From Stomorhina lunata (taxonomy: Eukaryota; Arthropoda; Insecta; Diptera; Rhiniidae), in NCBI GenBank assembly GCA_933228675.1, contig OW121743.1, forward strand, positions 67,065,749 to 67,129,748: a DNA stretch of 64,000 bases, written 5' to 3'. This document shows, one piece after another, positions 34,265 through 47,505 of the stretch (position 1 is its first letter; each line of letters starts with the position of its first letter). The position numbers and the translations under genes were made by a program. The notes beneath the pieces are model-generated. The model did not search any database. It was given only the letters and a program-made list of their open reading frames with translations, and had not been told where the DNA came from.

Positions 34265-37200
34265 GTTATATTCTTCAAATTTTCTAAAGAAAACTTTTCA
34301 TTAAGAATTTTCTAAAAAAAATTAAAAAATAAACTTCTTATCAAAAATTTTCTATAGAAATGTTTTTATAAAAATGTTTCTATATAAAAAATCTAATGAA
34401 AAATTTTCTGTATAACAAAATTTCATTAAAATTTCATCAATGATTTTCGATATAAAATATTGCATCAAAAAATTCTATATATAAAATTTCACAAACATTT
34501 TTCTATATAAAAAATTTCATTAAAATTTTTCTATATAAAAGAATTTGTCCCAAAATTTTCTATATAAAAAACTTTAATAAAAATGTTTTATGTAAAAAAT
34601 TTCATCTTAAATTTTCTCTTTTAAAAATTTCATCTATAATTTTCTCTTTTAAAAATTTCATCAAAACTTTTCTATTTAAAAAATTTCATCAACATTTTCT
34701 ATATAAATACTTTCGTTAATAATTTTCTATACAAAACATTTCATCAAAAATTATTTTAAAAATTTATATGTAAAAAATTTAATCAAAAATTTTTTATATG
34801 ACAAATTTTAACAAAAAATTTTTATATAAAAAATTCCCTCAAAAGTTTTCTATTTCAAAAATTTTGTATATAAAAAACTTTAATAAAAATGTTTTTTGTA
34901 AAAAATTTCATCTTAAATTTTCTCTTTTAAAAATTTTATCTAAAATTTTCTCTTTTAAAAATTTCATCAAAACTTTTCTATTTAAAAAATTTCATCAACA
35001 TTTTCTATATAAAAACTTTCTTTAAAAATTTTCTATATAAAACATTTCATCAAAAATTATTTTAAAAATTTATATGTAAAAAATTTAATCAAAAATTTTT
35101 TTATGACAAATTTTATCAAAAAATGTTTATATAAAAAATTCCCTCAAAAGTTTTCTATTTCAAAAATTTCCCAAAAAATTTTCTATATAGAAAATTTTAT
35201 CTAAAACTTCCTTTAAAAAAAAAATTCATAAAAAATGTTATCTAACATTTATTTTGAAAAATTTCACCAAGAAATTTTTATCTAAAATTTATTTTAAAAA
35301 TTTCACCAAAAAAATTTGTATCTAAAATTTTTTTTATAAAAAATTTCATCTAAAATTTTCTATATAAAAAATTTCATCAAAAATTTTCTATATAAAAAAT
35401 TTTATCAATAATTTTCTTTAAAAAAATTTTATCAATAATTTTCTATAAAAAAAAATTTCATCAAAAATTTTCTTTATCAAAAATTTTCTTTATCAAAAAT
35501 TTTCTTTATCAAAAATTTTCTTTATCAAAAATTTTCTATATATAAAATTTCAACTAAATTTTTCTTAATAAAAAATTGCATTACAAATTTTCTATATAAA
35601 AAAATTTCAATAAAAATTTTCTATGAAAAAATTTAACTAAAATTTTTCTATATAAAAAAAATTAATTTAAAATTCTATATAAAAAATTTCATAAAAATTT
35701 TCTTTAAAAAAAAATTCATCAAAAAATTTCTATCTATATATTAAAAATTTCATCAAAAAATTTCTATGTAGAAAATTTCATCAAAAATTTTCTACATAAA
35801 AAAAATTCATCAAAAATTTTCTATATAAAAAATTTCCTCAAGAATTTTTTACATAAAAAATGTCATCAAAGATTTGCTATATAAAAAATTTCATTAAAAA
35901 TTTTCAATATAAAAAATTTGATGTTAAATTTTCTTAATAAAAGATTGCATTAAAAATTGTCCATTTAAAAAAACTTCATCAAAAATTTTCTATGTAAAAA
36001 ATTTCATCAAAAATTTTATATGTAGAAAAATCATCTAAAATTTTATATACAAAAAAATTTCATCAAAAATTTTCTATATCAAAAATGTTCTATGTAAAAA
36101 GTTTCATCAAAAATTTTCTATATAAAAATTTTCATAAAAATATTTTTTTTATAAAAAATTTCATCAAAAAGAATGTCTTTAAAAATTTTCTATATAAAAA
36201 ATTTCATCAAAAATTTTCTATATAAAAAATTTTATCAAGAATTTTCTATATAAAAAAACCATCACAATATTTCTTTATGAAAAATATAATCAAAAGATTT
36301 CTACATCAAAAATTTCATCGAAAATTTTCTATATAAAAAATTACATCAAAAATTGTCTATATAAAAAATTTCATCTAAAATTTTCTATATAAAAAATTTC
36401 ATCACAAATTTTCTGTTTAAAAAATTTCATTACAAAATTTTTTTTAAGAAATTTTATCAAAAATTTTTTTTAAGAAATTTTATCAAAAATTTTCTATTTA
36501 AAAAATTTCTATATAAAAAATTTCATCAAAAATTTTCTATACAAAAATTTTTTAAAAATTATCTATAAAAAGAATGTCTTTGAAATTTTTCTACATAAAA
36601 ACTTTCATTAAAAATTTTCTATATAAAAAATTTCATCAAGAATTTTCTATATAAAAAAATGTTCACAAAATTTCTATACAGAAAATTTAATAAAAAAAAA
36701 AATTACATTAAAAATGTTCTATATAGAAAATTTTGTCAAAAATTTTCTATATAAAAAATTACATCAAAAATTTTGTAAATAAAAAATTTTATTAAAAATT
36801 TTCTATATACAAAATTTCATCAAAAATTTTCTATAAAGAAAATTTCCTCAAAAATTTTCTATATAAAAACTAACATCAAAAATTGTCTATATAAAAAATT
36901 TCATCACAAATTTTCTATTTAAAAAATTTCATTACAAAATTTTTTTGTAAAAAATTTCATCAAAAATTTTCTATTAAAAAAATTGCATTAACAATTTTCT
37001 TTATAAAAAATTTCATCGAAATTTTTTTATATAAAAAATTTCATCAAAAATTTTCTATACAAAAAAGTTTTTAAAAATTTTCTATATAAAGGATGTCTTT
37101 GAAATTTTTCTATAAAAAAAAATTTCATTAAAAATTTTCTATATAAAAAATTTCATCAAGAATTTTCTATTTAAAAAAAATGTTCACAAGATTTCTATAC

Positions 37201-39300
37201 AAAAAATTTAATAAAAAAAAATTACTTTAAAAATGTTCTATATAGAAAATTTTGTCAAAATTTTTTTTTTATATAAAAAATTTTATCAAAAATTTTCTAT
37301 ATAAAAAATATCAGTAAAAACTTTCTATAGAAAAAATTTCATGAAAAAATTTTATCTAAAATTTTTTATTAACAATTTTCTATATAAAAATTTCATTTAA
37401 AATTCTCTATATCAAAAATTTCATCAAAAATTTTCTTTATAAAAATTTCATCAAAAATTGTCTATATAAAAAATTTCGTCAAAAATTTTCTATCTAAAAA
37501 AATTTATCAAAAATTTTCATCAAAAATTTCCTAAAAAAAATTAAAAACAAATATTCTATATAGAAGATTTCATTAAAAATTTTCTATATAAAAAATTTCA
37601 TCAACAATTTTCTATACAAAAAATTTCATAAAAAATTTTCTATATCGAAAATTTTATGAAAAATGTTCTATATATAAAAAATTCATAAAAAGTTTTATAT
37701 AAAAAAATTTCAGCAAAAATTTTCTATATAAAAAATTTCATCAAAGATTTTCTATAAAATAAATTTCATAAAAAAATTTTGTATATAACAAATTTCATCC
37801 AAAATTTCCAATATAAAAAATTTCATCAATAATTTTCTATTGAAAAATTTCATCAACAATTTTCTATATAAAAATTTCCATCAAAAATTTCGTCAATAAT
37901 TTTCAATATAAAAAAATTCATCAACAATTTTTTATACAAAAAATTCCATCAAAAATTTTCTAATAAAAATTTCAGTAAAAATGCTTTATATAAAAAAATT
38001 TTGTGTATAAAAAATTTCATCAAAAATTTTGTATATAAAAAATCTTCAGAAATATTTTATAGAAAAATAACATTTTAAAAAATTTTCTATTTAAAAAATT
38101 GCATTAACAATTTTCTTTATAAAAAATTTCATCGAAAATTTTCTATATAAAAAATTTCATCAAAAAATTTCTATATAAAAAATTTCATCAAGAATTTTCT
38201 ATTTAAAAAAAATGTTCACAAGATTTCTATACACAAAATTTAATAAAAAAAAATTACTTTAAAAATGTTCTATATAGAAAATTTTGTCAAAAATTTTTTT
38301 ATATATAAAAAATTTTATCAAAAATTTTCTATATAAAAAATATCAGTAAAAACTTTCTATAGAAAAAAATTTCATGAAAAATTTTTATCTAAAATTTTTT
38401 ATTAAAAATTTTGTATATAAAAAATTTCATTTAAAATTCCCTATATTAAAAATTTCATCAAAAATTTTCTTTATAAAAATTTCATCAAAAAGTGTCTATA
38501 TACAAAATTTTATTATAAATTTTCTATTAAAAAAATTTCATCGAAAATTATCTATATAAAAAATTTTGTCAAAAATTTTCTGTTTCAAAAAAAATGTCAT
38601 CAAAAATTTTCTATATAAAAAATTTCGTCAAAAATTTTCATTAAAAACTTTCTATGTAAAAAATTTCATCAAAAAATTTCTATCTAAAAAATTTTATCAA
38701 AAATTTTCATCAAAAATTTCCTAAAAAAAAATTAAAAACAAATATTCTATATAGAAGATTTCATTAAAAATTTTCTATATAAAAAATTTCATCAACAATT
38801 TTCTATACAAAAAATTTCATAAAAAATTTTCTATATCGAAAATTTTATGAAAAATGTTCTATATATAAAAATTTCATAAAAAGTTTTATATAAAAAAAAT
38901 TTCACCAAAATTTTCTATATAAAAAATTTCATCAAAGATTTTCTATAAAATAAATTTCATAAAAAAATTTTGTATATAACAAATTTCATCCAAAATTTCC
39001 AATATAAAAAATTTCATCAATAATTTTCTATTGAAAAATTTCATCAACAATTTTCTATATAAAAATTTTCATCAAAAATTTCGTCAATAATTTTCAATAC
39101 AAAAAAATTCATCAACAATTTTTTATATAAAAAATTCCATCAAAAATTTTTTATATAAAAAATTCCATCAAAAATTTTCTAATAAAAATTTCAGTAAAAA
39201 TGCTTTATATAAAAAAATTTTGTATATAAAAAATTTCATCAAAAATTTTGTATATAAAAAATCTTCAAAAATATTTTATAGAAAAATAAGATTTTAAAAA
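34265..39300 (+). repeat. 28-29-bp satellite array, TATATAAAAAATTTCATC type, about 5 kb
   Basis: Diverged tandem units of TTTTCTATATAAAAAATTTC followed by ATCAAAAA. Larger duplications are visible inside: about 308 bp (34567 and 34875 share AAAACTTTAATAAAAATGTT) and about 1.1-1.2 kb (36975-38060 against 38090-39300, marked by GTTCACAAGATTTCTATACA). The unit shares TTTTCTATA with the other satellites in the window. Confidence 0.95.
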
Positions 39301-39753
39301 ATTTTGTACTACCCTCGTATATCAGCAGCAATAAATTTATTATTGACAACTGTTGTATAATACTTTTTGTACTTAAATATTTGCAAGAGCGCTCGACTGT
39401 CTGTCAGTCGGTATGTATGTCTGTATATGTTGACTTGTATACAGATATTATTAAATGTATTTAAATATATCTATTTATATGACACAACGTAATCAATGTC
39501 ATTTATTGATTTTTCTGACTATTTTTTCTGTGTTGTACATTTTTGTTATTTTGTTCATTTATTTTCTGATATTTCCAGTTTTTTTACATCTAAATGTCAC
39601 ATTTCCGTACCACCTTAAAATGTGAATTTATTTTGATATGAAAATAAATTGCATATTAAGCAATTTGTTGTTAAATTTAATTAAAAGAAAAATTGATTAA
39701 GGTTTAAAAGTGATATTAAATAGAAAAAATATATTTATATTGAAAAAAAAAAG
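39301..39753. other. Single-copy-like island left of tRNA-Ile
   Basis: AT-rich, non-satellite sequence that includes TGTCTGTCAGTCGGTATGTA. No gene other than the adjacent tRNA. Confidence 0.5.
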
Positions 39754-39760
39754 AAAAAAA
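39754..39760 (-). terminator. RNA polymerase III terminator of tRNA-Ile
   Basis: Seven T residues on the minus strand begin five bases after the tRNA 3' end, followed by a further T run. This is a standard pol III stop. Confidence 0.85.
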
Positions 39761-39764
39761 TTCT

Positions 39765-39838
39765 TGGCCCATGAGGGGATCGAACCCGCGACCTTCGCGT
39801 TATTAGCACGACGCTCTAACCAACTGAGCTAATGGGCC
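39765..39838 (-). tRNA. tRNA-Ile(AAT)
   Basis: On the minus strand the 74-nt sequence starts GGCCCAT and ends ATGGGCC plus discriminator A, with a fully paired 7-bp acceptor stem. The D-arm/A-box TAGCTCAGTTGGTTAGAGC, the anticodon loop CTAATAA (anticodon AAT at 39802-39804) and the T-arm/B-box GGGTTCGATCCC are intact. It looks identical or nearly so to the tRNA-Ile(AAT) of Drosophila. A pol III terminator follows. It sits in a 1.5-kb island between two blocks of the same satellite and is the only clearly functional host gene in the window. Confidence 0.97.
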
Positions 39839-39841
39839 ATG

Positions 39842-40770
39842 TTGTCGTCGAGAGAAAATATAAAAGTTCTAATGAATGTTTTTTTTTTGAAATGTGTTTT
39901 ATTTTTAGACGAAAACAGAATTATATGATAAGAATTTGTTGATAATTAAAAGAAAATTTAAAAAATTTAAATTAAGGAAAAACTAAAAAAATAATTTTTG
40001 AAAATTTTCAAGACAATTTTTGTAAAAATTTTATTTCAAAAAATTTCTTCTGGAAAAAATAAAAAAATATCGTACTTTTTTAAAAATCTTAATTTTAAAC
40101 ATAACATTTTTTACCATATTACTTTAAACTTAAACTTTTTTTCAAGAATCATTTTAAAATTGCCATCAATTTCTTTCTAGTGTGGAATATTTTCAAACAG
40201 ATTTGCAAACATTTTAGAATATCATTTTACAACTTAAGTAGCCTAAAGTACTTAGTATAATTTTTAACTTTCAATTCCTCTATCTCGATTCGTATCTCTC
40301 GAAATGACTTTTTAAAAATGTATCTACTTTGAAACACTCGAACGAATTGCAATTAGTATTCGTCTGTCTGTCTCAGTTTGCAGTTAAAGGAACATTAATA
40401 TTAAATTAAATGGAATGAATTGAAATAAAAATAGTTTTGCATTTTGGTTTCGTTTTATTGTTTCCTATAATAATGATGATAATGATCATGATGATGATAA
40501 TGTCGAAGATGATGACGATATTTATTTCAAAGTATTATTATACTTATCAACTCAATTACCCGCAAAATTGCATACCATAATAAAAGTAATTTGTAATAAT
40601 ATGTAAAAAAAATTTTAATGATAATAGCAAGTATGAAAGTATTATACATATATTAGTCGGCCAAGCCCGACCGTATAAAAACCTTTATCACAGAACACAA
40701 ATATGGACCGATAGTCAAACAAATTTAAAAGCTTTCTTATGTACTTATGTGTAGCTTAAATAGCTTATCA
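39842..40770. other. Single-copy-like island right of tRNA-Ile
   Basis: A GAT-rich microsatellite lies at about 40472-40520 and a GTCY-repeat tip (TAGTCGGCCAAGCCCGACCG) at about 40655-40674. Otherwise AT-rich with no gene. Confidence 0.5.
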
Positions 40771-40774
40771 CTAA

Positions 40775-43700
40775 GAAATTTCATCAAGAACTCTCTGTAT
40801 AAAAAAAAATTCTTCAAAAATTTTATATATAAAAAATTTCATCAATAATTTTCCACAAACAAATTTCATCGAAAATTTTCTTTACAAAAATTTCATCAAA
40901 AATTTTCTATATAAAAAATTTCATCAAAAATTTTCTATATAAAAAATTTCATCAAAAATTTTTTATATAAGAAGTTCTATTAAAAACGTTTTATATAAAT
41001 AATTTTATCAAAAATTTTCTTATAAAAAATTTTATCAAAAATATTCTATACCAAAAATTTTCTAATAAAAAATTTCATCAAAAATTTTTTATATAAAAAG
41101 TTTTATACAAATTTTCTATAAAAAAATTTTATAAAAAATTTTCTATATATAAAAAATTTTCTATATAAAAAATTTTAACAAAAATGTTCTATATAAAAAT
41201 TTTTATCAACAATTTTCTATATAAAAATTTCATCTAAAATAATCTATATACAAAATTTCAATAAACAAATTTTCTATATATAGAGAACTTCATCAAAAAT
41301 TTTCTATATAAAAATTTTTATTAAAAATTTCCTACATACAAAATTTTCTGTATAAATAATTTCATCGAAAATTTTCTATATAAAATACTTCAATTAAGAT
41401 TTTTGATATCAAAAATTTTCTATAAAAAATTTTCTTTATAAAAAACTTTATCAAAAATTTTCTATATAAAAAATATCATCAAAAATTTATTATATAAAAA
41501 GTTTTATTAAAAACGTTTTATATAAATAATTTTATCAAAAATTTTCTTATAAAAAATTTCCTCTATAAAAAATTTCATCAAAAATTTTTTATATAAAAAG
41601 TTTCATTCAAATTTTCTATAAAAAAATTTTATAAAAAAATTTCTATATAAACAATTTTAACAAAAATGTTCTATATAAAAATTTTTATCAACAATTTTCT
41701 ATATAAAAATTTCATCTAAAATAATCTATATACAAAATTTCAAAAAACAAATTTTCTATATATAGAGAACTTCATCAAAAATTTTCTATATAAAAAGTTT
41801 TATTAAAAATTTCCTACATACAAAATTTTCTGTATAAATAATTTCATCGAAAATTTTCTATATAAAATATTTCAATTAAGATTTTTTATATCAACAATTT
41901 TCTATAAAAAATTTCATGAAAAATTTTCTTTATAAAAAATTTCATCAAAAATTTTCTATATAAAAAATTTCATCAAAAATTTTTTATATAAAAAGTTTTA
42001 TTAAAAACGTTTTATATAAATAATTTTATCAAAAATTTTCTTATAAAAAATTTTATCAAAAATATTCTATATCAAAAATTTTCTATATAAAAAATTTCAT
42101 CAAAAATTTTTTATATAAAAAGTTTCATTCAAATTTTCTATAAAAAAATTTTATAAAAAATTTTCAATATAAAAAATTTTAACAAAAATGTTCTATATAA
42201 AAATTTTCATCTAAAATAATCTATATACAAAATTTCAATAAACAAATTTTCTATATATAGAGAACTTCATCAAAAATTTTCTATATAAAAAGTTTTATTA
42301 AAAATTTCCTACATACAAAATTTTCTGTATAAATAATTTCATCGAAAATTTTCTATATAAAATATTTCAATTAAGATTTTTTATAACAAAAATTTTCTAT
42401 AAAAAATTTCATGAAAAATTTTCTTCATCAAAAATTTTCTATATAAAAAATTTCAACAAAAATTGTCATCAAAAATTTTGTCTATAAAAAATTTCATCTA
42501 AAATTTTCTATATAAAAAATGTCATCAAAAATTTTCTATATAAAGAATTTTATCAAAAATTTTTTACATAAAGAAATTCTATAAAAATTTCTTTAACAAA
42601 ATTTTCTATGTATATAAAAAATTTCATCAAAAATTTTATCAAAAATTTTCTATATCAAATATTTCATCAAGAAATTTTCTATGTAAATTATTTCCTACAA
42701 AATTTTCTCATAAAAAATTTCATAAAAGACTTTCTGTATAAAAATTTGTATCTAAAATTTTTGATATACAAAATTTTAACAAAAATTTTCTGTGTAAAAA
42801 ATTTCATCAAAAATTTTTTATATAAAAAATTTCATCAAAAAATTTCTATATAAAAAATTGTATCGAAAAATTTTCAAATTTTCAAAATTTCAATAAAAAT
42901 TGTCATCAAAAATTTTCTATATAAAAAATTTCATCTAAAATTTTCTATATAAAAAATGTCATCAAAAATTTTCTATAAAAAAAATTTTATCAAAAATTTT
43001 TTACATAAAGAAATTCTATAAAAATTTCTTTAACAAAAATTTTCTATGTATATAAAAAATTTCATCAAAAATTTTATCAAAAATTTTCTATATCAAATAT
43101 TTCATCAAGAAATTTTCTATGTAAATTATTTCCTACAAAATTTTCTCATAAAAAATTTCATAAAAGATTTTCTGTATAAAAATTTGTATCTAAAATTTTT
43201 GATATACAAAATTTTAACAAAAATTTTCTGTGTAAAAAATTTCATCAAAAATTTTTTATATAAAAAATTTCATCAAAAAATTTCTATATAAAAAATTGTA
43301 TCGAAAAATTTTCAAATTTTCAAAATTTCAATAAAAATTGTCATCAAAAATTTTCTATATAAAAAATTTCATCTAAAATTTTCTATATAAAAAATGTCAT
43401 CAAAAATTTTCTATAAAAAAAATTTTATCAAAAATTTTTTACATAAAGAAATTCTATAAAAATTTCTTTAACAAAAATTTTCTATGTATATAAAAAATTT
43501 CATCAAAAATTTTATCAAAAATTTTCTATATCAAATATTTCATCAAGAAATTTTCTATGTAAATTATTTCCTACAAAATTTTCTCATAAAAAATTTCATA
43601 AAAGATTTTCTGTATAAAAATTTGTATCTAAAATTTTTGATATACAAAATTTTAACAAAAATTTTCTGTGTAAAAAATTTCATCAAAAATTTTCTATATA

Positions 43701-44440
43701 AAAAATTTCATCAAAAAATTTATATATAAAAAATTGTATCAAAAAATTTTCAAATTTTCAAAATTTCAACAAAAATTGTCATCAAAAATTTTCTATATAA
43801 AAAATTTCATCTAAAATTTTCTATATAAAAAATGTCATCAAAAATTTTCTATACAAAGAATTTTATCAAACATTTTTTACATAAAAAAATTCTATAAAAA
43901 TTTCTTTATCAAAAATTTTCTATATAAAAAATTTCATCAAAAATTGTCTATATCAAATATTTCATCAAGAAATTTTCTATGTAAATTATGTCCTACAAAA
44001 TTTTCTACATTAAAAATTTCATCAAAAATTTTCTTATAAAAAATTTCATGAAAGATTTTCTGTATAAAAATTTGTATCTAAAATTTTTGATATACAAAAT
44101 TTTAACAAAAATTTTCTGTGTAAAAAAATTCATCAAAAATTTTCTATATAAAAAATTTTCTATGTATATAAAAAATTTCATCAAAAATTTTCTATATCAA
44201 ATATTTCATCAAGAAATTTTCTATGTAAATTATTTCCTACAAAATTTTCTACATTCAAAATTTCATCAAAAATTTTCTTATAAAAAATTTCATAAAAGAT
44301 TTTCTGTATAAAAATTTGTATCTAAAATTTTTGATATACAAAATTTTAATAAAAATTTTCTGTATAAAAAATTTTATCAAAAATTTTCTATATAAAAAAT
44401 TTCATCAAAAAATTTCTGTATAAAAAATTGTATCAAAATT
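40775..44440 (+). repeat. 28-29-bp satellite array with higher-order repeats
   Basis: Same family as 34265-39300. A 438-bp higher-order unit repeats three times almost identically; markers at 42608, 43046 and 43484 are exactly 438 bp apart, with a partial fourth copy to 44440. To its left a different higher-order unit of about 480-495 bp is marked by TATATAGAGAACTTCATC at about 41278, 41760 and 42255. Apparent 81-codon frames are copies of the 438-bp unit. Confidence 0.95.
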
Positions 44441-44790
44441 TTTTTTTGGCGCATTTAGATTAGAAAGATATGGTCAAATATGGACCGATGGTACTAAAAT
44501 TGTTGTACAGAAATTTATCTTTTTAGTAAAATTACAATACAAAGACGAAGTCAATATGCCTGGTGTAGTGTGAAAGGCTAAAATCTTCGTTGGGAATCGA
44601 ACAGATGACCACCGCAAAAGCAGTCTTGTGTACTATACACTAGGTTCCTAGACGAACTTATAGTGATTTCCGCAAGAAAAATTACTAATGAATATTTTTG
44701 AAATATAATTATTGGTGTTGCTAATATTTCTAAGGTTTACAAACATCAGCAAAAATTTAAAATACTCTTCCCACTTATATAGGGTATAAT
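44441..44790 (-). mobile_element. GTCY fragments enclosing a tRNA-like SINE relic
   Basis: GTCY-repeat pieces (ggtcaaatatggaccgat near 44472; tttacaaacatcagc near 44740) flank a segment that, on the minus strand, has an A-box-like TAGTGTATAGTACA and a B-box TGTTCGATTCCC (about 44590-44655). This resembles a tRNA-derived SINE head. No clear target duplication. Confidence 0.45.
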
Positions 44791-45017
44791 AAGAAAAATT
44801 AATTTTTAATGATAATCAAAAGTTATTCAATCGCCAGACTAATCAATTTGAATCTTAATACATGCAATTATTTTAATAAACGCAACACTGTGCATTATAT
44901 TTGCAGTAAGACACAATTAAAGAACAATACTATATTCTAGTTTTAAATGATATTTTGTCTAGACTCTGTCTTAGGTCATAAACTAAGAAATAGACTCAGA
45001 AGGGCAGAGTCCAAAAT

Positions 45018-46490
45018 AAAAAATTTCCTATTTTTATAGGAAATTTTCAAAATTTCCCATTTTTATAGGAAATTTTTAAAATTTCCTATTTTTATAGGAA
45101 ATTTTCAAAATTTCCTATTTTTATAGGAAATTTTCAAAATTTCCTTTTTTTATAGGAAATTTTCAAAATTTTCTTTTTTTATAGGAAATTTTCAAAATTT
45201 CCTATTTTTATAGGAAATTTTCAAAATTTCCTATTTTTATAGAAAATTTTCAAAATTTCCTATTTTTATAGGAAATTTTCAAAATTTCCTATTTTTATAG
45301 GAAAATTTAAAAAATTTCCTATTTTTATAGGAAATTTTAAAAAATTTCCTATTTTTATAGGAAATTTTAAAAAATTTCCTATTTTTATAGGAAATTTTAA
45401 AAAATTTCCTATTTTTTTAAGAAATTTTAAAAAATTTCCTATTTTTATAGGAAATTTTAAAAAATTTTCATTTTTATAGGAAATTTTAAAAAATTTCCTA
45501 TTTGTATAGGAAATTTTAAAAAATTTCCTATTTTTATAGGAAATTTTAAAAAATTTCCTATTTTTATAGGAAATTTTAAAAAATTTCCTATTTTTATAGG
45601 AAATATTAAAAAATTTCCTATTTTTATAGGAAATTTTAAAAAATTTTCATTTTTATAGGAAATTTTAAAAAATTTCCTATTTTTATAGGAAATTTTAAAA
45701 AATTTCCTATTTTTATAGGAAATTTTAAAAAATTTCCTATTTTTATAGGAAATTTTAAAAAATTTCCTATTTTTATAGGAAATTTTAAAAAATTTCCTAT
45801 TTTTATAGGAAATTTTAAAAAATTTCCTATTTTTATAGGAAATTTTAAAAAATTTCCTATTTTTATAGGAAATTTTAAAAAATTTCCTATTTTTATAGGA
45901 AATTTTAAAAAATTTCCTATTTTTATAGGAAATTTTAAAAAATTTCCTATTTTTATAGGAAATTTTAAAAAATTTCCTATTTTTATAGGAAATTTTAAAA
46001 ATTTCCTATTTTTATAGGAAATTTTAAAAAATTTCCTATTTTTATAGGAAATTTTAAAAAATTTCCTATTTTTATAGGAAATTTTAAAAAATTTTCTATT
46101 TTTATAGGAAATTTTAAAAAATTTTCATTTTTATAGGAAATTTTAAAAAATTTCCTATTTTTTAGGAAATTTTAAAAAATTTCCTATTTTTATAGGAAAT
46201 TTTAAAAAATTTCCTATTTTTATAGGAAATTTTAAAAAATTTCCTATTTTTATAGGAAATTTTAAAAAATTTCCTATTTTTATAGGAAATTTTAAAAAAT
46301 TTCCTATTTTTATAGGAAATTTTAAAAAATTTCCCATTTTTATAGGAAATTTTAAAAAATTTCCTATTTTTATAGGAAATTTTAAAAAATTTCCTATTTT
46401 TATAGAAAATTTAAAAAAATTTCCTATTTTGATAGGAAATTTAAAAAAATGTTTTTTTTTTGTATAGGAAATTTTTAAAATTTCCTACTT
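45018..46490. repeat. 29/30-bp hairpin satellite array, about 49 units
   Basis: Units read TATAGGAAATTTTAAAAAAT followed by TTCCTATTTT. AGGAAATTTT and AAAATTTCCT make each unit a dyad. The first eight or nine units (to about 45300) are 29 bp with a central C (TTTTCAAAA); from there the unit is 30 bp (TTTTAAAAAA). The 30-bp period keeps one minus-strand frame open for 60 codons, without coding significance. Confidence 0.96.
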
Positions 46491-47505
46491 TTATATGATT
46501 ATACCAAATCTTGCCACACGCTGGGCTTAAATTACATTTGATTATACCAAATGCATTAATCTAAACGTCAAGATGACACATAAAATAAAATAAATGTTAT
46601 ATTTATTAAGCAAATTGCAGTTATCATATAAAATTTATTTATTATTTAAATAAAATATTAAACAAAAATAAATCATTTTAAGTAAACATGAAGATAAAAA
46701 GAACAACAAACAAGAAACGTGAGCCAAATCCAAACAAATAAATTAAACAATAGATAATGCATAAGCGCTAAGTAAGCAAGAAGGGCCAAGTGTATTTTGT
46801 AAGTCTTAGAAAATTTTTAAAATTTTAGTGATAATTTTTCAGAAAAAGCTGAAATTGTCTTATAAAAAAATAATAAAATTATATTAAAAAAAAAAACACT
46901 TAATCATTTTCGAGGGTTACACGCTAATGTTTATAAATTTATGTTCATTTCGAAAAATATTAAGTCAAAATTATTATTTAATTTTGTGCAGATGATAACA
47001 TTTAAAGGCAAAACCAAACAAATTTTAATAAATTATTTTTCCTTAATACATTCGCTATCTCGTTTAGTTTATTAGGTCATCTATAATTTTCAAAATTAAC
47101 TCCCTCGAAAGGTCTTCAGACAATTTGTCGTCATCGTCATTGAGTCTCAAACAAATATGGCAGACAAACCAATTATCATACAATTGTAATGCGACATATC
47201 TAAATTATTTTATCGCTTAAGTTTGAATGGCTTTTGCATTTGTTAATGATGGGAAACACCCCCATAAATAATATTTGTACTCGTATCTTTGAAAAGCTAT
47301 AGGCTTTTATTCAGTAGATACGTGGATGTATTTATGTTATTACAAAACGGTTAAGTGTTTTAGAGGGATTAGTGTCGAATTGTTTATGCCCTTGAGTTGA
47401 ATAAAGACCCAAGCTAATAATATAATTTTAACAAATGTATTTCAAATTAAAGTTTTATATAAACAGTTTCAAAGGTTCCAATATGCGTAAGGGCTCTTGA
47501 AAGAA
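46491..47505. other. Single-copy-like AT-rich spacer
   Basis: No gene recognised. It separates two arrays of the same hairpin satellite family that differ in unit length. Confidence 0.5.
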
